Shown here: one piece after another, positions 34,201 through 46,744 of the stretch
Numbering within the stretch: the stretch's first letter is position 1
Layout: every line of letters starts with the position of its first letter
Assembly: GCA_023974075.1 (NCBI GenBank)
Contig: CM043800.1
Location: 37,973,877 to 38,037,876 of the forward strand
DNA from: Chaenocephalus aceratus
Lineage: Eukaryota; Chordata; Actinopteri; Perciformes; Channichthyidae
DNA length: 64,000 nt
Direction of reading: 5' to 3'
Made by a program: the position numbers and the translations under genes
Notes under the pieces: generated by a model
What the model was told of the DNA's origin: nothing
The model's input: only the letters and a program-made list of their open reading frames with translations
The model's database searches: none

Positions 34201-37200
34201 CTGTGTATCACTGTGTCTCACTGTGTCTCACTCTGTCTCACTGTGTCTCACTGTGTGTCACTGTGTGTCACTGTGTCTCACTGTGTGTCACTCTGTCTCA
34301 CTGTGTGTCACTGTGTGTCACTGTGTGTCACTGTGTCTCACTGTCTCACTGTGTCTCACTGTGTTACTTTGTCTCACTGTGTCTCACTGTGTCTCACTGT
34401 GTCTCACTGTGTCTCACTGTGTGTTACTGTGTCTCACTGTGTGTCACTGTGTCTCACTGTGTGTTACTGTGTCTCACTGTGTCTCAATGTGTCTCACTGT
34501 CTCACTGTGTCACTGTGTCTCACTGTGTCTCACGGTGTGTTACTGTGTCTCACTGTGTCTCACTGTGTCTCACTGTGTCTCACTGGTGTCACTGTGTCTC
34601 ACTGTGTCTCACTGTGTCTCACTGTGTCTCATTGTGTCTCACTGTGTCTCACTGTGTCTCACTGTGTCTCACTCACTGTCTCACTGTTTCTCACTGTGTC
34701 TCACTGTGTGTCACTGTGTCTCACTGTGTCTCACTGTGTCTCACTGTGTCACTGTGTCTCACTGTGTCCCACTGTGTCTCACTGTGTGTCACTGTGTGTC
34801 ACTGTGTCTCACTGTCTCACTGTGTCTCACTGTCTCACTGTGTCTCACTGTGTCTCACTGTGTCTCACTGTGTCTCACTGTGTGTCACTGTGTGTCACTG
34901 TGTCTCACTGTATCAATGTGTCTCACTGTGTCTCACTGTCTCACTGTGTCTCACTGTGTCTAACTGTCTCACTGTGTCTCACTGTGTCTCACTGTTTTAC
35001 TGTGTTACGTGTCTCACTGTGTGTCACTGTGTCTCACTGTGTCTCACTATGTGTTACTGTGTCTCACTGTGTCTCACTGTCTCACTGTGTCTCACTGTCT
35101 CACTGTGTCTCACTGTGTCTCACTGTCTCACTGTGTCTCACTGTATCTCACTGTGTCTCACTGTGTCTCACTGTGTCACTGTGTCTCACTGTGTCACTGT
35201 GTCTCACTGTGTCTCACTGTGTCTCACTGTGTCTCACTGTGTGTTACTGTGTCTCACTGTGTCACTGTGTCTCACTGTGTGTCACTGTGTCTCACTGTGT
35301 CTCACTGTGTCTCACTATGTCTCACTGTGTCTCACTGTGTCACTGTGTCTCACTGTCTCACTGTGTGTCACTGTGTCTCACTGTCTCACTGTGTCTCACT
35401 GTGTGTCACTGTGTCTCACTGTCTCACTGTCACTGTGTCTCACTGTGTCTCACTGTGTGTCACTGTGTCACTGTGTCACTGTGTCTCACTGTCTCACTGT
35501 GTGTTACTGTGTCTCACTGTGTCTCACTGTCTCACTGTGTCACTGTGTCACTGTCCACTGTGTCTCACTGTGTCTCACTCACTGTGTCTCACTGTGTGTC
35601 ACTCTGTCTCACTGTGTCTCACTGTGTCTCACTGTGTGTCACTGTGTCTCACTGTGTGTCACTCTGTCTCACTGTGTCTCACTGTGTGTCACTGTGTGTC
35701 ACTGTGTCTCACTGTCTCACTGTGTCTCACTGTGTCTCACTCTGTCTCACTGTGTCTCACTGTTCTCACTGTGTCTCACTGTGTGTCACTGTGTCTCACT
35801 GTGTCTCACTGTGTCACTGTGTCTCACTGTGTCTCACTTTGTCACTGTGTCTCACTGTCTCACTGTGTCTCACTGTCTCACTGTGTCTCACTGTGTCTCA
35901 CGTGTCTCACTATCTTACTGTGTCTCACTGTGTCTCACTGTGTCTCACTGTGTCACTGTGTCTCACTGTCTCACTGTGTCACTGTGTCTCACTGTCTCAC
36001 TGTGTCACTGTGTCACACTGTGTCTCACTGTCTCACTGTGTCTCACTGTGTCTCACTGTCTCACTGTCACACTGTGTCTCACTGTCTCACTGTGTCACAC
36101 TGTGTCTCACTGTCTCACTGTGTCTCACTGTGTCTCACTGTGTGTCACTGTCTCACTGTGTCTCACTGTGTCTCACTGTGTCTCACTGTCTCACTGTGTC
36201 TCACTGTGTCTCACTGTGTCTCTGTGTATCACTGTGTCTCACTGTGTCTCACTGTCTCACTGTGTCTCACTGTGTCTCACTGTGTCTCACTGTGTGTCAC
36301 TGTCTCACTGTGTCTCACTGTGTGTCACTGTGTCTCACTGTGTCTCACTGTGTCACTGTGTATCACTGTCTCACTGTGTCTCACTGTGTCTCACTGTGTG
36401 TCACTGTCTCACTGTGTCTCACTGTCTCACTGTGTGTCACTGTGTCACTGTGTCTCACTGTCTCACTGTGTGTTACTGTGTCTCACTGTGTCTCACTGTC
36501 TCACTGTGTCACTGTGTCTCACTGTCTCACTGTGTCTCACTGTGTGTCACTGTGTCTCACTCTGTCTCACTGTGTCTCACTGTGTTCACTGTGTGTCACT
36601 GTGTCTCACTGTGTGTCACTCTGTCTCACTCTGTGTCACTGTGTCTCACTGTCTCACTGTGTCTCACTGTGTCTCACTGTGTCTCACTGTCTCTCACTGT
36701 GTGTCACTGTGTCTCACTGTGTCTCACTGTGTCACGTGTCTCACTGTGTCTCACTGTGTCACTGTGTCTCACTGTCTCACTGTGTCACTGTGTTTCACTG
36801 TGTCTCACTGTCTTACTGTGTCTCACTGTCTCACTGTGTCTCACTGTCTCACTGTGTCACTGTGTCTCACTGTGTCACTGTCTCACTGTCTCACTGTGTC
36901 ACTGTGTCTCACTGTGTCACTGTGTCTCACTGTCTCACTGTGTCACACTGTGTCTCACTGTCTCACTGTGTCTCACTGTCTCACTGTGTCTCACGTGTCA
37001 CTGTGTCTCACTGTGTCTCACTGTCTCACTGTCACACTGTGTCTCACTGTCTCACTGTGTCACACTGTCTCACTGTGTCTCACTGTGTCTCACTGTGTCA
37101 CTGTCTCACTGTGTCTCACTGTGTCTCTGTGTATCACTGTGTCTCACTGTCTCACTGTGTCTCACTGTCTCACTGTGTCTCACTGTCTCACTGTGTCTCA

Positions 37201-37253
37201 CTGTGTCTCACTGTGTGTCACTGTGTCTCACTGTGTGTCACTGTCTCACTGTG
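28276..37253. repeat. 9-kb array of a 10-bp unit in the wdfy2 last intron
   Basis: Some 900 units of CTCACTGTGT with 10-bp GTCACTGTGT and 8-bp CTCACTGT variants, plus rarer GTTACTGTGT, CTCAATGTGT and CTCATTGTGT. The unit contains no plus-strand stop in any phase, so all three plus frames stay open for up to 3,077 codons. These are artefacts of composition, not genes. Larger blocks are duplicated: about 29091-29570 recurs 1,260-1,270 bp downstream, and 31920-32230 recurs 890 bp downstream. Confidence 0.97.
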
Positions 37254-37259
37254 AAATAT

Positions 37260-37560
37260 GGGTTTACATAAACAGTTTGAGCCTCGCAACCGTGCCCGCC
37301 ACCTATGCGCCGCATAAGCGCATAGGTGCGCCGTATTTGCGGCTCCCTCCGCGAGGTGAGGCTCCCTCCGCGAGGTGAGGCCCCACACAGTCTGTGTGAT
37401 CAGCCTGTAGGGAGGGACAGCCCTGTCGGCAGGCCACATCATGTGTGGACAGACAGCACCCTGTGTGAGGCAGACCCACATTTGCGCAGCGTTGCGTTCA
37501 CAATACATTAAAAAAAAAGGAAAATCGCCAGGCCAGCAGGCCACTTAACAGGCCAGGCCA
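37260..37560 (+). repeat. dispersed repeat with palindromic GC-rich start
   Basis: CCTATGCGCCGCATAAGCGC is part of a near-palindrome. A 19-bp block (CTCCCTCCGCGAGGTGAGG) is tandemly duplicated at 37343-37380. The segment 37310-37420 matches 47255-47335 in reverse complement. The GTCGGCAGGCCACA ... CCTGTGTGAGGCAG ... GGCCACTTAACAGGCCAG part matches 58660-58735. Confidence 0.6.
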
Positions 37561-37739
37561 TCGGGAACCTCCGGTCCTCCCGATGGCCAGTCCGGGCCTG
37601 GGCTAAGCTAACCTGTAGCTGCTCCCTCCACACTCACACCAACTTCATACAGACATAAATAAAGCAGCTGTATTCGCCATACAGGAAACACACATTTAAA
37701 ACGGTTTTGCCTGCCGTTTTTGTGTACACAAGCATTCAT

Positions 37740-37840
37740 CAATGGTTTGGAAAGTGGCGCTGTACCTTAATAATATAAAGGCTTGTATTTGCGTGCATTT
37801 CCTGTTCGGAAAGTGGCGCTGTACTGAGAGTGGAGGGTGT
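37740..37840 (+). repeat. dispersed repeat with internal duplication
   Basis: GGAAAGTGGCGCTGTAC occurs twice about 60 bp apart, with TTGTATTTGCGTGCATTTCC between. The block is matched in reverse complement at 57645-57715. Confidence 0.55.
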
Positions 37841-38474
37841 CCTGACATTAGCGCCTGCAGGCAGGCTCCATGGAGCTGTCAGCTCCGGACTGCGCAAAAT
37901 GCGTACATGAAGCACTACGTCATGAACGCAAGAAATCTACCCTCGTGGGGGCGCGCTCATGTGATTGGCTTAGAATTGAGGAGACATCTGATTGGCTATA
38001 GATAGAAATAATTACAAGTACGAATCGGCTGACCATCAGGGGAGTCTCAAAAAACCCGCACACGAATGCACAGCGATCCGTGCACAGAAAGCTGTTTGTG
38101 TTTGCAGGTTCAGGGGATTTAAACGGAAAACAAATATGTGAGGATCAAAAATACACATGTAAAACTTTTTTCTGTATTTGGATTTATTTACATGTATATG
38201 AAACGGAATACATTTGTGTGTGCATTGAAAAACACAAGTGTGGATCCGAAAATACAAGTTTGAATCCTTTTGCGGATCATGAAATACAAGTGTGAATCCT
38301 TCTGTGCGCATGTGTGTATTATGAGACTGTTCTGAGCCCATACAAATGTGTGTAAAATGTTACCGGGCGCTGTAATCACTCATCTGGTTACGTTATTGAC
38401 CCCCCCACCCCCCGACCCAAAAACATTGGCTTCCCCTACATTTTTCCCCACCCCACGCTACTGCACAAAGGTAC

Positions 38475-38836
38475 TTCCCAGTCTTGACAAACATCAGCTC
38501 GGACTCAAGAGAATCGGGAGGCCTGTATGATGTGAGGAACTTTGGAGACTCTTCTCTTCGGAAACCCTCATGTAAAACCCTCGGTAGAAATGTTCCAGTT
38601 TTCCTCTGTGCTTTACTTGAAGGTGGTACTGCTGGATTTGAATGTGTCTTTTTTCTTCCCTTCTGAGGAACTGACAGAGACCTGTACAGTTTAAGAGAGA
38701 AATCTGGCGGTTTGATCCACACGTCGCTGTGGCTCTCAGTCTCGGGGTCGGGGAGTTGAAACCATTTGCTCCTTGCATAAGAGAGATGCTGAGTAGCAGA
38801 GAATTCCGTTTTTTCTTCCAAGCACACTTTGGACAT
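38475..38836 (-). CDS. conserved-looking coding exon of unknown gene
   Basis: The minus frame from ATG 38836 encodes about 120 residues of balanced composition with motifs typical of a real protein (LSYARSKWFQLPDPE, LYRSLSVPQKGRKK, LHEGFRREESPKFLTSYRPP, SLESELMFVKTG). It ends at a plausible GT donor (38474, phase 2), after which the frame runs into low-quality translation and a stop at 38393. The style, short and Pro/Tyr/basic-rich, recalls small sperm or ciliary microtubule-associated proteins, but I cannot name it. Downstream exons are not seen. It lies between the wdfy2 array intron and a transposon, so it may be a nested gene, a pseudo-exon or an upstream neighbour. Confidence 0.5.
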
Positions 38837-38948
38837 CGGATGCAATAAACTGTATGGAGCTATGATTGTTGATTAACAAAGGTATTTGCTTACCTTGAAT
38901 TCGCTACAGATATCCCCTGATTTGTCTTAGTTTAAATCCAGTTTGAGC

Positions 38949-41487
38949 TACGACGCTGAAGTGGCTTCCGATTCAGAGCATCCGATTCGGCAGTTAAGGG
39001 GAAAGTTAAGGGACATTTAATTTACAGCGCTGAGCGAACAATCCTCCGTGTTTGAACGTCTTAAATCACTGCATAGCCGATTTATTTGGACTGGATTATC
39101 CCAGAGAGTCTAAAGATTCTTTATAACATAGTTTCAGATTTGTGAAACCTTAATTCTATTTGTGAAAATTAGGGCTGTCAACGATTAAAATTTTTAATCA
39201 GATTAATCACAGCTTAAAAATTAATTAATCATGATTAATCACCATTCGAACTATGTCCAAAATATGCCATTTATTTATGTATATTGTTGTGGGAATGGAA
39301 AGATAAATGAAAGCAGGCGGATATATCCATTTAACATACAGTATGTATGTTAATTATAAAAAAATTCTGCATGTCAAAATGAAAGACAACCCACACACCT
39401 ATCAATCATCAAACCGTGGGGTCTTAATTCATTACGTGTTGATTTCTATCAACGGGGGAGTACTTCAGGAAAGTCGACAGAGGGGGGGGGCTAGTGGAGT
39501 ACTTCGTGACCACAGAGTGTGAACGTTGTGATCAGCTGTTTTAGCGCAGTTCTCCAGTGAAGGGGGGAGTCTCCCTCCGCAGCCGGTTGGCGTAGTTTTG
39601 GCACAGTTCCGTTGTACAGACCGACGTTAACAGCAGCCCTGTCTGTGCACACGGAGACCGACTCTGTCGTCCGGTGATCTAACCGCCTTCTGGAAAAGCT
39701 TCACAAGTACGTCGGTACGCAAATGCGCTTTGTGACACAAGTGACGGTACGCATTTCAGATTACGCACATAACCTGCGTACCCAGTTATGTGCACCCCTG
39801 TACCAGAGCATATTATTACTTTATATGGCTCTGCCCTGTACACGCAAGAGTATTCTCCGTCGGGACTTCCTGCAACAACACCACGCCGTTATCAAAGATG
39901 TTCTATTGAGAAGACGATCACTACGTGACAAAAGTTTTCAAAACCGTGGCTACTGAAATCAATCTTACTAACTGCTGTCTGTGCAATTTACTCCGCGCGA
40001 GTTGGCAGACTTTATTTTGCTTACTTTAACATCATGTCTCATGGTGGGGCTAAGCCATTTCTTGGTATGGGTGTAGCCTACCCCAGCCATACCCTGGCGC
40101 TGCCACTGGTGGCACGTATGGGGCGGGCCATTCTGCACATGCGTTAAATGCGTTAAATATTTTAACGCAATTAATTCAAAAAATTAATTACCGCCGTTAA
40201 CGCGATAATTTTGACGGCACTAGTGAAAATACAAACAAGGGAGATCTTGCTGCTTTTTTTAATCTAGACCACATTAGACCAGGTCCTGATCTAAAACCAC
40301 TAGACCTAGACTCATCAAATCTGGACTGGATTATCCCAGAGGGTCTAAAGATTCTTTATAACCCAGTTTCAGATTTGTGAAACCTAAATTCTATTTGTGA
40401 AAATACAAACAAGGGAGATTTTGCTGCTTTTTTTAATCTAGACCACATTAGACCAGGTCCTGATCTGAAACCACTAGACCTACACTCATCAAATCTGGAC
40501 TGGATTATCCCAGAGGGTCTAAAGATTCTTTATAACACAGTTTGTGATTTGTGAAATCTTTATTTTATTTGTGAAAATAGAAACACAGGTGGAAGGCTGA
40601 GGTTGCTGCAGCAGGCCAGGATCAGGATCAGAAAGTGAACCTCCCAGCTGGGCAAGCAGGGCACAAACAGGACAACACTCCCAGTACCTGCCAGAGGACA
40701 GCAAGGCAGGGAGCACAGACAGGCAGAAGGGGTCGTCACAACATGTTCTTTTGTTTTGTTTTATTGTTCTGTCTTTGTATTTAAGTATTCCAGTAATGTA
40801 TGTGCATGTTTTAATTTGATTGTATTTACTTGTTTAAATGAATTTGTTTTAGGTTCACTTATAAAATCTGTCCAGGGACAACAGATGAAAAATAGCCTCT
40901 TGGCTAACTCTGGCACATTTACAGGAATGTTAATTAATGTGCACTGTCCCTGTTAAACAAATGAATACATAAATAAAAAACTGTATGCTCCTCATTTAGG
41001 TGATAATTCTTTATCTACAAAGTTTTCGTATCTTAAATACTGTTTCATAGCAAACAAAAAAATGAAAGAGATGTTAAAGGAATTCAGGTTCATGAGATAA
41101 AATAGAATAAAGGTTTCACAAATCTGAAACTGTGTTATAAAGAATCTTTAGACCATCTGGGATAATCTAGTCCAGATTTGATGAGTCTAGGTCTAGTGGT
41201 TTCAGATCAGGACCTGGTCTAATGTGGTCTACATGTGAAAAAAGCAATGAAATCTCACTTTTTGTATTTTCACAAATATAATAAAGGTTTCACAAATCTC
41301 AAACTGTGTTATAAAGAATCTTTAAACACTCTGGGATAATCCAGTCCAAATAAATCGGCTATGCAGCGATTTAAGAGGTTAAAACACGGAGGATTGTTCG
41401 CTCAGCGCTGTAAATTAAATGTCCCTTAACTTTCCCCTTAACTGCCGAATCGGATGCTCTGAATCGGAAGCCAACTTCAGCGTCGTA
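38949..41487. mobile_element. DNA transposon/MITE with about 220-bp terminal inverted repeats
   Basis: 38949-39160 and 41275-41487 are inverted copies (TACGACGCTGAAG..GGCTTCC, CCGATTCGGCAGTTAAGG, GAACAATCCTCCGTGTTT, GGACTGGATTATCCCAGAG). Inside are tandem subterminal blocks of about 180 bp (40223-40325, 40320-40500, and an inverted one at 41110-41260) sharing CATTAGACCAGGTCCTGATCT. No transposase is visible, so it is non-autonomous. The original element was about 1.5 kb; a 1,053-bp hAT has inserted at 39170. Confidence 0.8.
39170..40222. mobile_element. hAT-type non-autonomous element, nested, with 8-bp TSD
   Basis: Ends TAGGGCTGTCAA and TTGACGGCACTA (imperfect inverted repeats) are flanked on both sides by GTGAAAAT (39162-39169 and 40223-40230), the 8-bp duplication typical of hAT transposition. 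Interior subterminal AT-rich ATTAATC and GTTAA repeats. No transposase. A second, partial copy in inverse orientation lies at 57438-57604. Confidence 0.9.
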
Positions 41488-41853
41488 ACCTACGGTCAGG
41501 GCTGCGACTGTGCAGTCGATTAATATGGCTCAATAATAATTTCAGTGAAAAAGTTATAAAAACGCAGCAGATAACGCACCGCCAAAGCATCGTGAAATCT
41601 CCCAAAAGTTAAAGTTATTAAAACATATACTTTTTCTTCTGCAGCAGGAAACGTTGTGGAAAACTAATGAAGTGGGTTTATCACATTCTCTAGCTGTATG
41701 GGGGAGGCCGGTGAGTCATGTTCCTATATATATATACACGTCATAAAAATACCTGGGAATAACTTGTGGAGATGTGCATCTAGAAACAGATGTTTGAAAT
41801 GTTACCTATGACCAACATATACAATATCTCTGTCACCCCTTTTTTTGTAAGAA

Positions 41854-44800
41854 ATGGTACCTTCCAATGGGAACCGCGAAAAGGGTCCGTTAAGGGCGCG
41901 TGTTAGGTCAGGTTTACTGCACCTAGCTTCAGGGTTGCTGCCTGGGCCGGCTAGCTTTCCTTCAGGTAGAAGACTGAACCTCCGTGATTTCACATTTAAC
42001 TACGCCATGGATGAAAATGGAAGAGATATCACATATCCGGGCATGGATGCTATAGCAACTGCAGCATTAAAAGGTAATGTAATTGTGTATTTTATGCTGC
42101 ACCTCTCCACCAAGCTTTACATTATTTGAATCGGTTGGACAACAAGTTAGCATGCAAAGTAAGCTAGCTAGCTGGCTACATATCTAGTGTTAACTTAGCT
42201 AATATATACTGTAAGCTGTTAATAACTGCACAAATGACAAATCGTGGTTAACATTTTAATGTATACTGTATTATTGCCAGAAATAATGTCAAGAAGCAAA
42301 TGAACCTTCCACAATGACAGTAAAGTATTTAGCATAGCCATCTTTGGCGCCCTTTTTTGTTGTAGACAGCATTTCACAATGCGTTGTTGTATGATAGTGC
42401 GGGCTATTGTAACAGCAATTGTTTAAATGTCAAAGTAAGTGCAATACATGTTTTAATGTTAAATACAATATTGTGAAGCTAGCCAGAAATCTACATTACT
42501 CTTTCATTTTATGTATTTATATACATATGTTGCTTTTACCTTATTATTAACTGTGTGGTTAAATCTGTTTTCAGCTGCTAATATACGCAGAGACATGCTG
42601 CCCAGCCTATCTAAGGAGGACTTGCGTGATCTCCTTCCTGGGCCTGAGCACTTCTTCAGAAGAAGAACCATTTGGAGACTGACTCATGATAATGAGGTAA
42701 TTCCAGATTCTAACATTTGAGGAACTTTAAACCTGTTACCAAGTAAGCCTTTCCTAGTCATCATGCAGTTATTTGAAGAAGTGGAGTTTTTTGGTTGTGT
42801 TGGTTATTTTTTTGTCACAGTGTAGTGTTCTTTTCATTGTAAATACCATTATTTTTATATAATATATGCATCTTTTATACAGGGCCAGGAGAGAGACCTG
42901 TGTAGACCGAGTACCTCTCATGGGACTTGTGATTTCAGCCCTATTCCCACCCCCCAACCTTCCTTGTTTGCCTCCTCTTCCTCCTCCTGCCTCAACCCCT
43001 GTCCATCCCCTGTCTTTTCTCCACCCTCCTTCCCCTCTCAAAGCCCACAACCCCAACATGGTGCCAGCAGAACCGTACAGCTTCCTAGTCCACTGTATGT
43101 CTTATACACAGACACAGAATTGGAGCAATCACAAAGCACCTTTTCTGAAAAGCAGCGTGCTGGAGAAGAAGGAGACTACGTCCTTTCCAAAGACCTTCGC
43201 TGTCGATTGATCAGGAATACAGTCACAAGCATGATTTCCATTAAAAGAGCAGCTGGGGATGACTTTAACTATCCATGCAGCCGTGAACTCACTGTAATGG
43301 CGAAGCGTCTAATTGAGTACGACCCGATGCTTCGGGACAGATCTTAAACCAGTAGAGCTGAGTGGGTATGTCACTATTCAAGTTTTCAACTCATGGTTCA
43401 GACAAAGCACTGCAATCATTTGCCTATCAAACTGGGAGTGATGTGTTTTATCCAGTTCAATAAGAGCTCTGTGCAACTGCTTGTATGGTGTATTTTGTTT
43501 GATACAAGTTTGTTTAATGTGAGTTATAACGCAACCTGTTGTGTGTGTGTCTTGTAAGGAAACTGTGAAAAAGCAGCTTTTGAAAAGGATCCAGAATGTG
43601 ACAACCCCCAAAAAGAAGCAGGGTTCAACTCCTTCAAGATAGAGGCCTAGCAGTTTAAGCTTTCAGAGCAGCCATGAGACGTCCACTGATGAGACTGATG
43701 AATCCACCGCATCCATCTTGATCTTGGAGAGATCACCACCATCTCGATGCAGCGCCCCGGAGGCTGAACAGTTATGTGGTAAGTACAGAAATTGAAATAG
43801 TAGATGGTTCAATCTCTTCAAGAGTAACAATATCAATAAGCTATTTTAGAACCCTTTTTTATTCAAGATTACTCATCTATGTTTGCCCTGTGTCAGTGAC
43901 TATGGCTGTTTGTGTGTTAATGTCTCATTTAAACTTTAACATCAGAAATAAAAATAGTGGGGTTTATGTTTTCTAGCATCAGAAACTGAGAGCCCACAGA
44001 CCCAGGCGAGACATTATAAGACTCTACAGGCGATGTATAAAACCAAGGCCAGACCAAACAAGATGGATGTTGCTCAGCTCCTGGACCTCGAAATCCAAGC
44101 GAGAAGGGCCTTCATCGACTCTGATGTTACAAAGGAGCAGGACAGGCCTTCCAACATTCTTAAAGCTTATCCTTGCTTTGGAGAACTGGATCATGTAAGC
44201 AAATGTTTTCGTTTTATATACAACTATGCTTCCTAATTCGGTTAACCTTAGACCAAATTTGAAATGAGAAATGGTATGACAATTAAATCAGATCTGTATC
44301 ATTATTTATAAATAAATGACTCAAATATGCTTATTGAATACACATATTTATTCTGCATAGATATATAAAAACCCTCCACTTATTTAAAAAGAACACATTT
44401 CATTTGTTAGTAGTATTGACAATACGTATTTAAAAATAGTGTGTGCATCAGACATATTTCTATGTGCACTGTAATATTTTTGTTAAGTGACCATTTAAAT
44501 CACATTATACACATGAATCTTTTTTTGGAAATTAAATTAAGAGACGAATTACTAACCCTTGGAATGTAGATTTGAATGTTTCTCCTATATTTTTTCTCTC
44601 GTTGTCTTAGCTAATGGATGAACTACGGCGGGTCTTCAATCAAGGCAACTCCCACTTCTTAACGGAACTTAAGACCCGGTGGGGGACCTTTTGTGAGAGG
44701 GCACAGTTTTATGGAGTTTTCAAAAAGCTCATGAGGCCTCCGCAGCTTGACAAAGGTGATTATTATCTCTGACGATGTCTATTCATTAACTGACTGCAGG

Positions 44801-45361
44801 AAACGGAATGACACTTTTTTTTTTAACAGTAAAGCACTCAATTGCCATGATGAAGGCTTTACCAGAGATGTTCCCATCACCTATTGCTCCACCCAAGAAG
44901 TTAAGGCATGCGAGTGAGGCTGTGCTCCACGTCCTTGAGGTAAGAACATTTATAATTCTTACCTAATTCATGTCGATTCAAAGAGTGAAATGTTGTGATC
45001 ATATTTGTTTGGCTTTTTGTGATGATTTCTTTGTCTGTTTTTGTGTCAGTCTGCAGAAGACCCCAACACCTTTCTTCAGACACGACCACTCTCCAGCCCT
45101 GTTGTCATCATCTGCGAAACCAACTGTATACTGGCCATTGGAACCATGCCCGTGCTCATCTTCCCAAAAGAGGACATTCATGAAAGCGTGATGTATCTCG
45201 TGGCATGTTATTACACCTTTCACCTCACCTATCCTAAGTGCATTGCAACACTTCTGTCTGTGGTGCAGACTGAAGTCCTCTTGGACGCCATTCACGACTG
45301 TGACATGACTACTTCATACAAAAAGGCTATGGCCGACTGGAAAAAGTTCATAAGTGATTAG
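41854..45361 (+). pseudogene. eight-exon SAMD3-like gene copy with two in-frame stops
   Basis: Exons 41854-42073, 42575-42696, 42883-43365, 43559-43778, 43977-44194, 44611-44755, 44830-44939 and 45050-45361 (TAG) all have AG/GT borders and matching phases. The product starts with a Gly/Ser-rich segment, then a short SAM-like helix region (LSKEDLRDLLPGPEHFFRRR), a Ser/Pro linker, a central conserved part (RLIRNTVTSMISI) and a C-terminal domain (VLIFPKEDIHESVMYL, TYPKCIATLLSVVQTEV). I associate this layout with uncharacterised teleost proteins named 'sterile alpha motif domain-containing 3-like'. In-frame stops occur at TAA 43345-43347 and TAG in exon 4 after GSTPSR. Unlike other genes here, no indel is needed. 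It is likely a recently dead copy, or two substitution errors. Confidence 0.6.
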
Positions 45362-46009
45362 GGCACTTATATATGAGGGGCCGCTAGGGACATTATTCAG
45401 AAATACTGTTACACCTAAAGCTTTTTTGGATGGCCAAACATGCCAGAGGAAGAATAATTATTGCACTTTATCCGTTTAAGAGTAGTTTGTCCCAATACAC
45501 AGTACTGGAAGTCAAATGCAACTTGCCAAAAATACCAGGAAGTCCTACTGCATTTGGTCGCATATTGCAGTATGAAAATGTGCATAGTATTCAACCCTCC
45601 ATCCTCGGTGCCGCGGAGAAGACGTCACATTGACTGAAACCCTGAGAGAGAAGCAGAGCTCTCCATCTGTGGCGAACATAAGCTCACATATTTTTATTTT
45701 AACGTCACCTATTATGCAAAATGCACTTTTCAATGTGTTTTATACATGAATGTGTGGCCCCGGTGTTACATGTTTTGTATAGATATGGCCCCTATAATAT
45801 ATTGTGCAAAAATTGCGACGGATAAATGAGAAAGAGGGTTAAAGTTCAAGATATAAGACGTTTGTTCCCAATTGTGTGTATTCTGCATGCTAGTGCAGTT
45901 GCACTACATACTGAAAGAAAAAAGTATGCAGCCTTATTTTTGCATCCATATGACCTTATTTGATCGTATCAAATATTCCACTCTGCAATTAATAATAATA
46001 ACAATAATA

Positions 46010-46400
46010 GATTTATTTTGTTTGCGCTTTTCCAGGTGCTCAAAGACGCTTTACAGATATAGTGAAAAGAACAACAAATAAATAAAGTTAAATTCAAATA
46101 ATACAAAAACAATCACACATTAAAAGCCAGATTGAAGAGGTGAGTGTTTTGAAGGTGGTGAGGTCAGGGCAGTCTCTGATGGGTTGGGGAGTGAGTTCCA
46201 GAGGGAGGGGGCAGCGACGGAGAAGGCTCTGTCCCCCAGGTCCGGTGCTTGATGCGGGGGGGATGGATAGGATGTTGGCTTCTGATGAGCGGAGGCAGCG
46301 GAAGGGGTGTGGTGGTGCAGCAGGTCTGTGAGGTAGGGGGGGGGCCTGATTGTTGAGGGCTTTGTGAGTAATCAGGAGGACTTTGAAGTTGATTATCCAT
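46010..46400 (-). mobile_element. L2-type LINE 3' fragment
   Basis: The minus strand encodes the reverse-transcriptase protein C-terminus (GDRAFSVAAPSLWNSLP, with a later frameshift). The trailing part (46010-46130) has GCGCTTTTCCAGGTGCTCAAAG. Strongly 5'-truncated. Confidence 0.65.
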
Positions 46401-46744
46401 TAAGAAGGATCGTCCAATTCCCTTATTTTTATTTTTAAAATGTAATTGAGATTGAAGTACGGAAATTGTACGACATTGGTGTATAATATTTCACATCTGT
46501 TTATGCGACGATCATACAAAGACAATTCAACAATAGGCATGTAACATTTAAGTTTAAGATTTATTTTATTATTATTTTCCTGAATTTCTTGCACATTTTC
46601 CTGAAGAAAAAATCATATTGTGAGCTTTGCTTTTTCTTTATTTTCTATTTCAAGGAGCTGGCGGAGAAGGGTGGGAATGTTACGGAGTTTCAGTGGAAAT
46701 ATTTTGTAAGAACTACAAAGCAAAACTAACAATTGTAATATTAA

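Noticed and set aside
28038..37271. Giant plus-strand frames of 3,077, 2,990, 1,222 and 990 codons
   Set aside because: They are translations of a stop-free decamer array in every phase, with VSLCLTVSHC periodicity and no domain; not proteins.
38036..38379. Minus frames of 101 and 63 codons
   Set aside because: Generated by internal repeats (AAATACAAGTGTGAATCC type) in non-coding DNA.
42769..43059. Minus-strand Gly/Arg-rich frame
   Set aside because: Shadow of exon 3 of the SAMD3-like gene.
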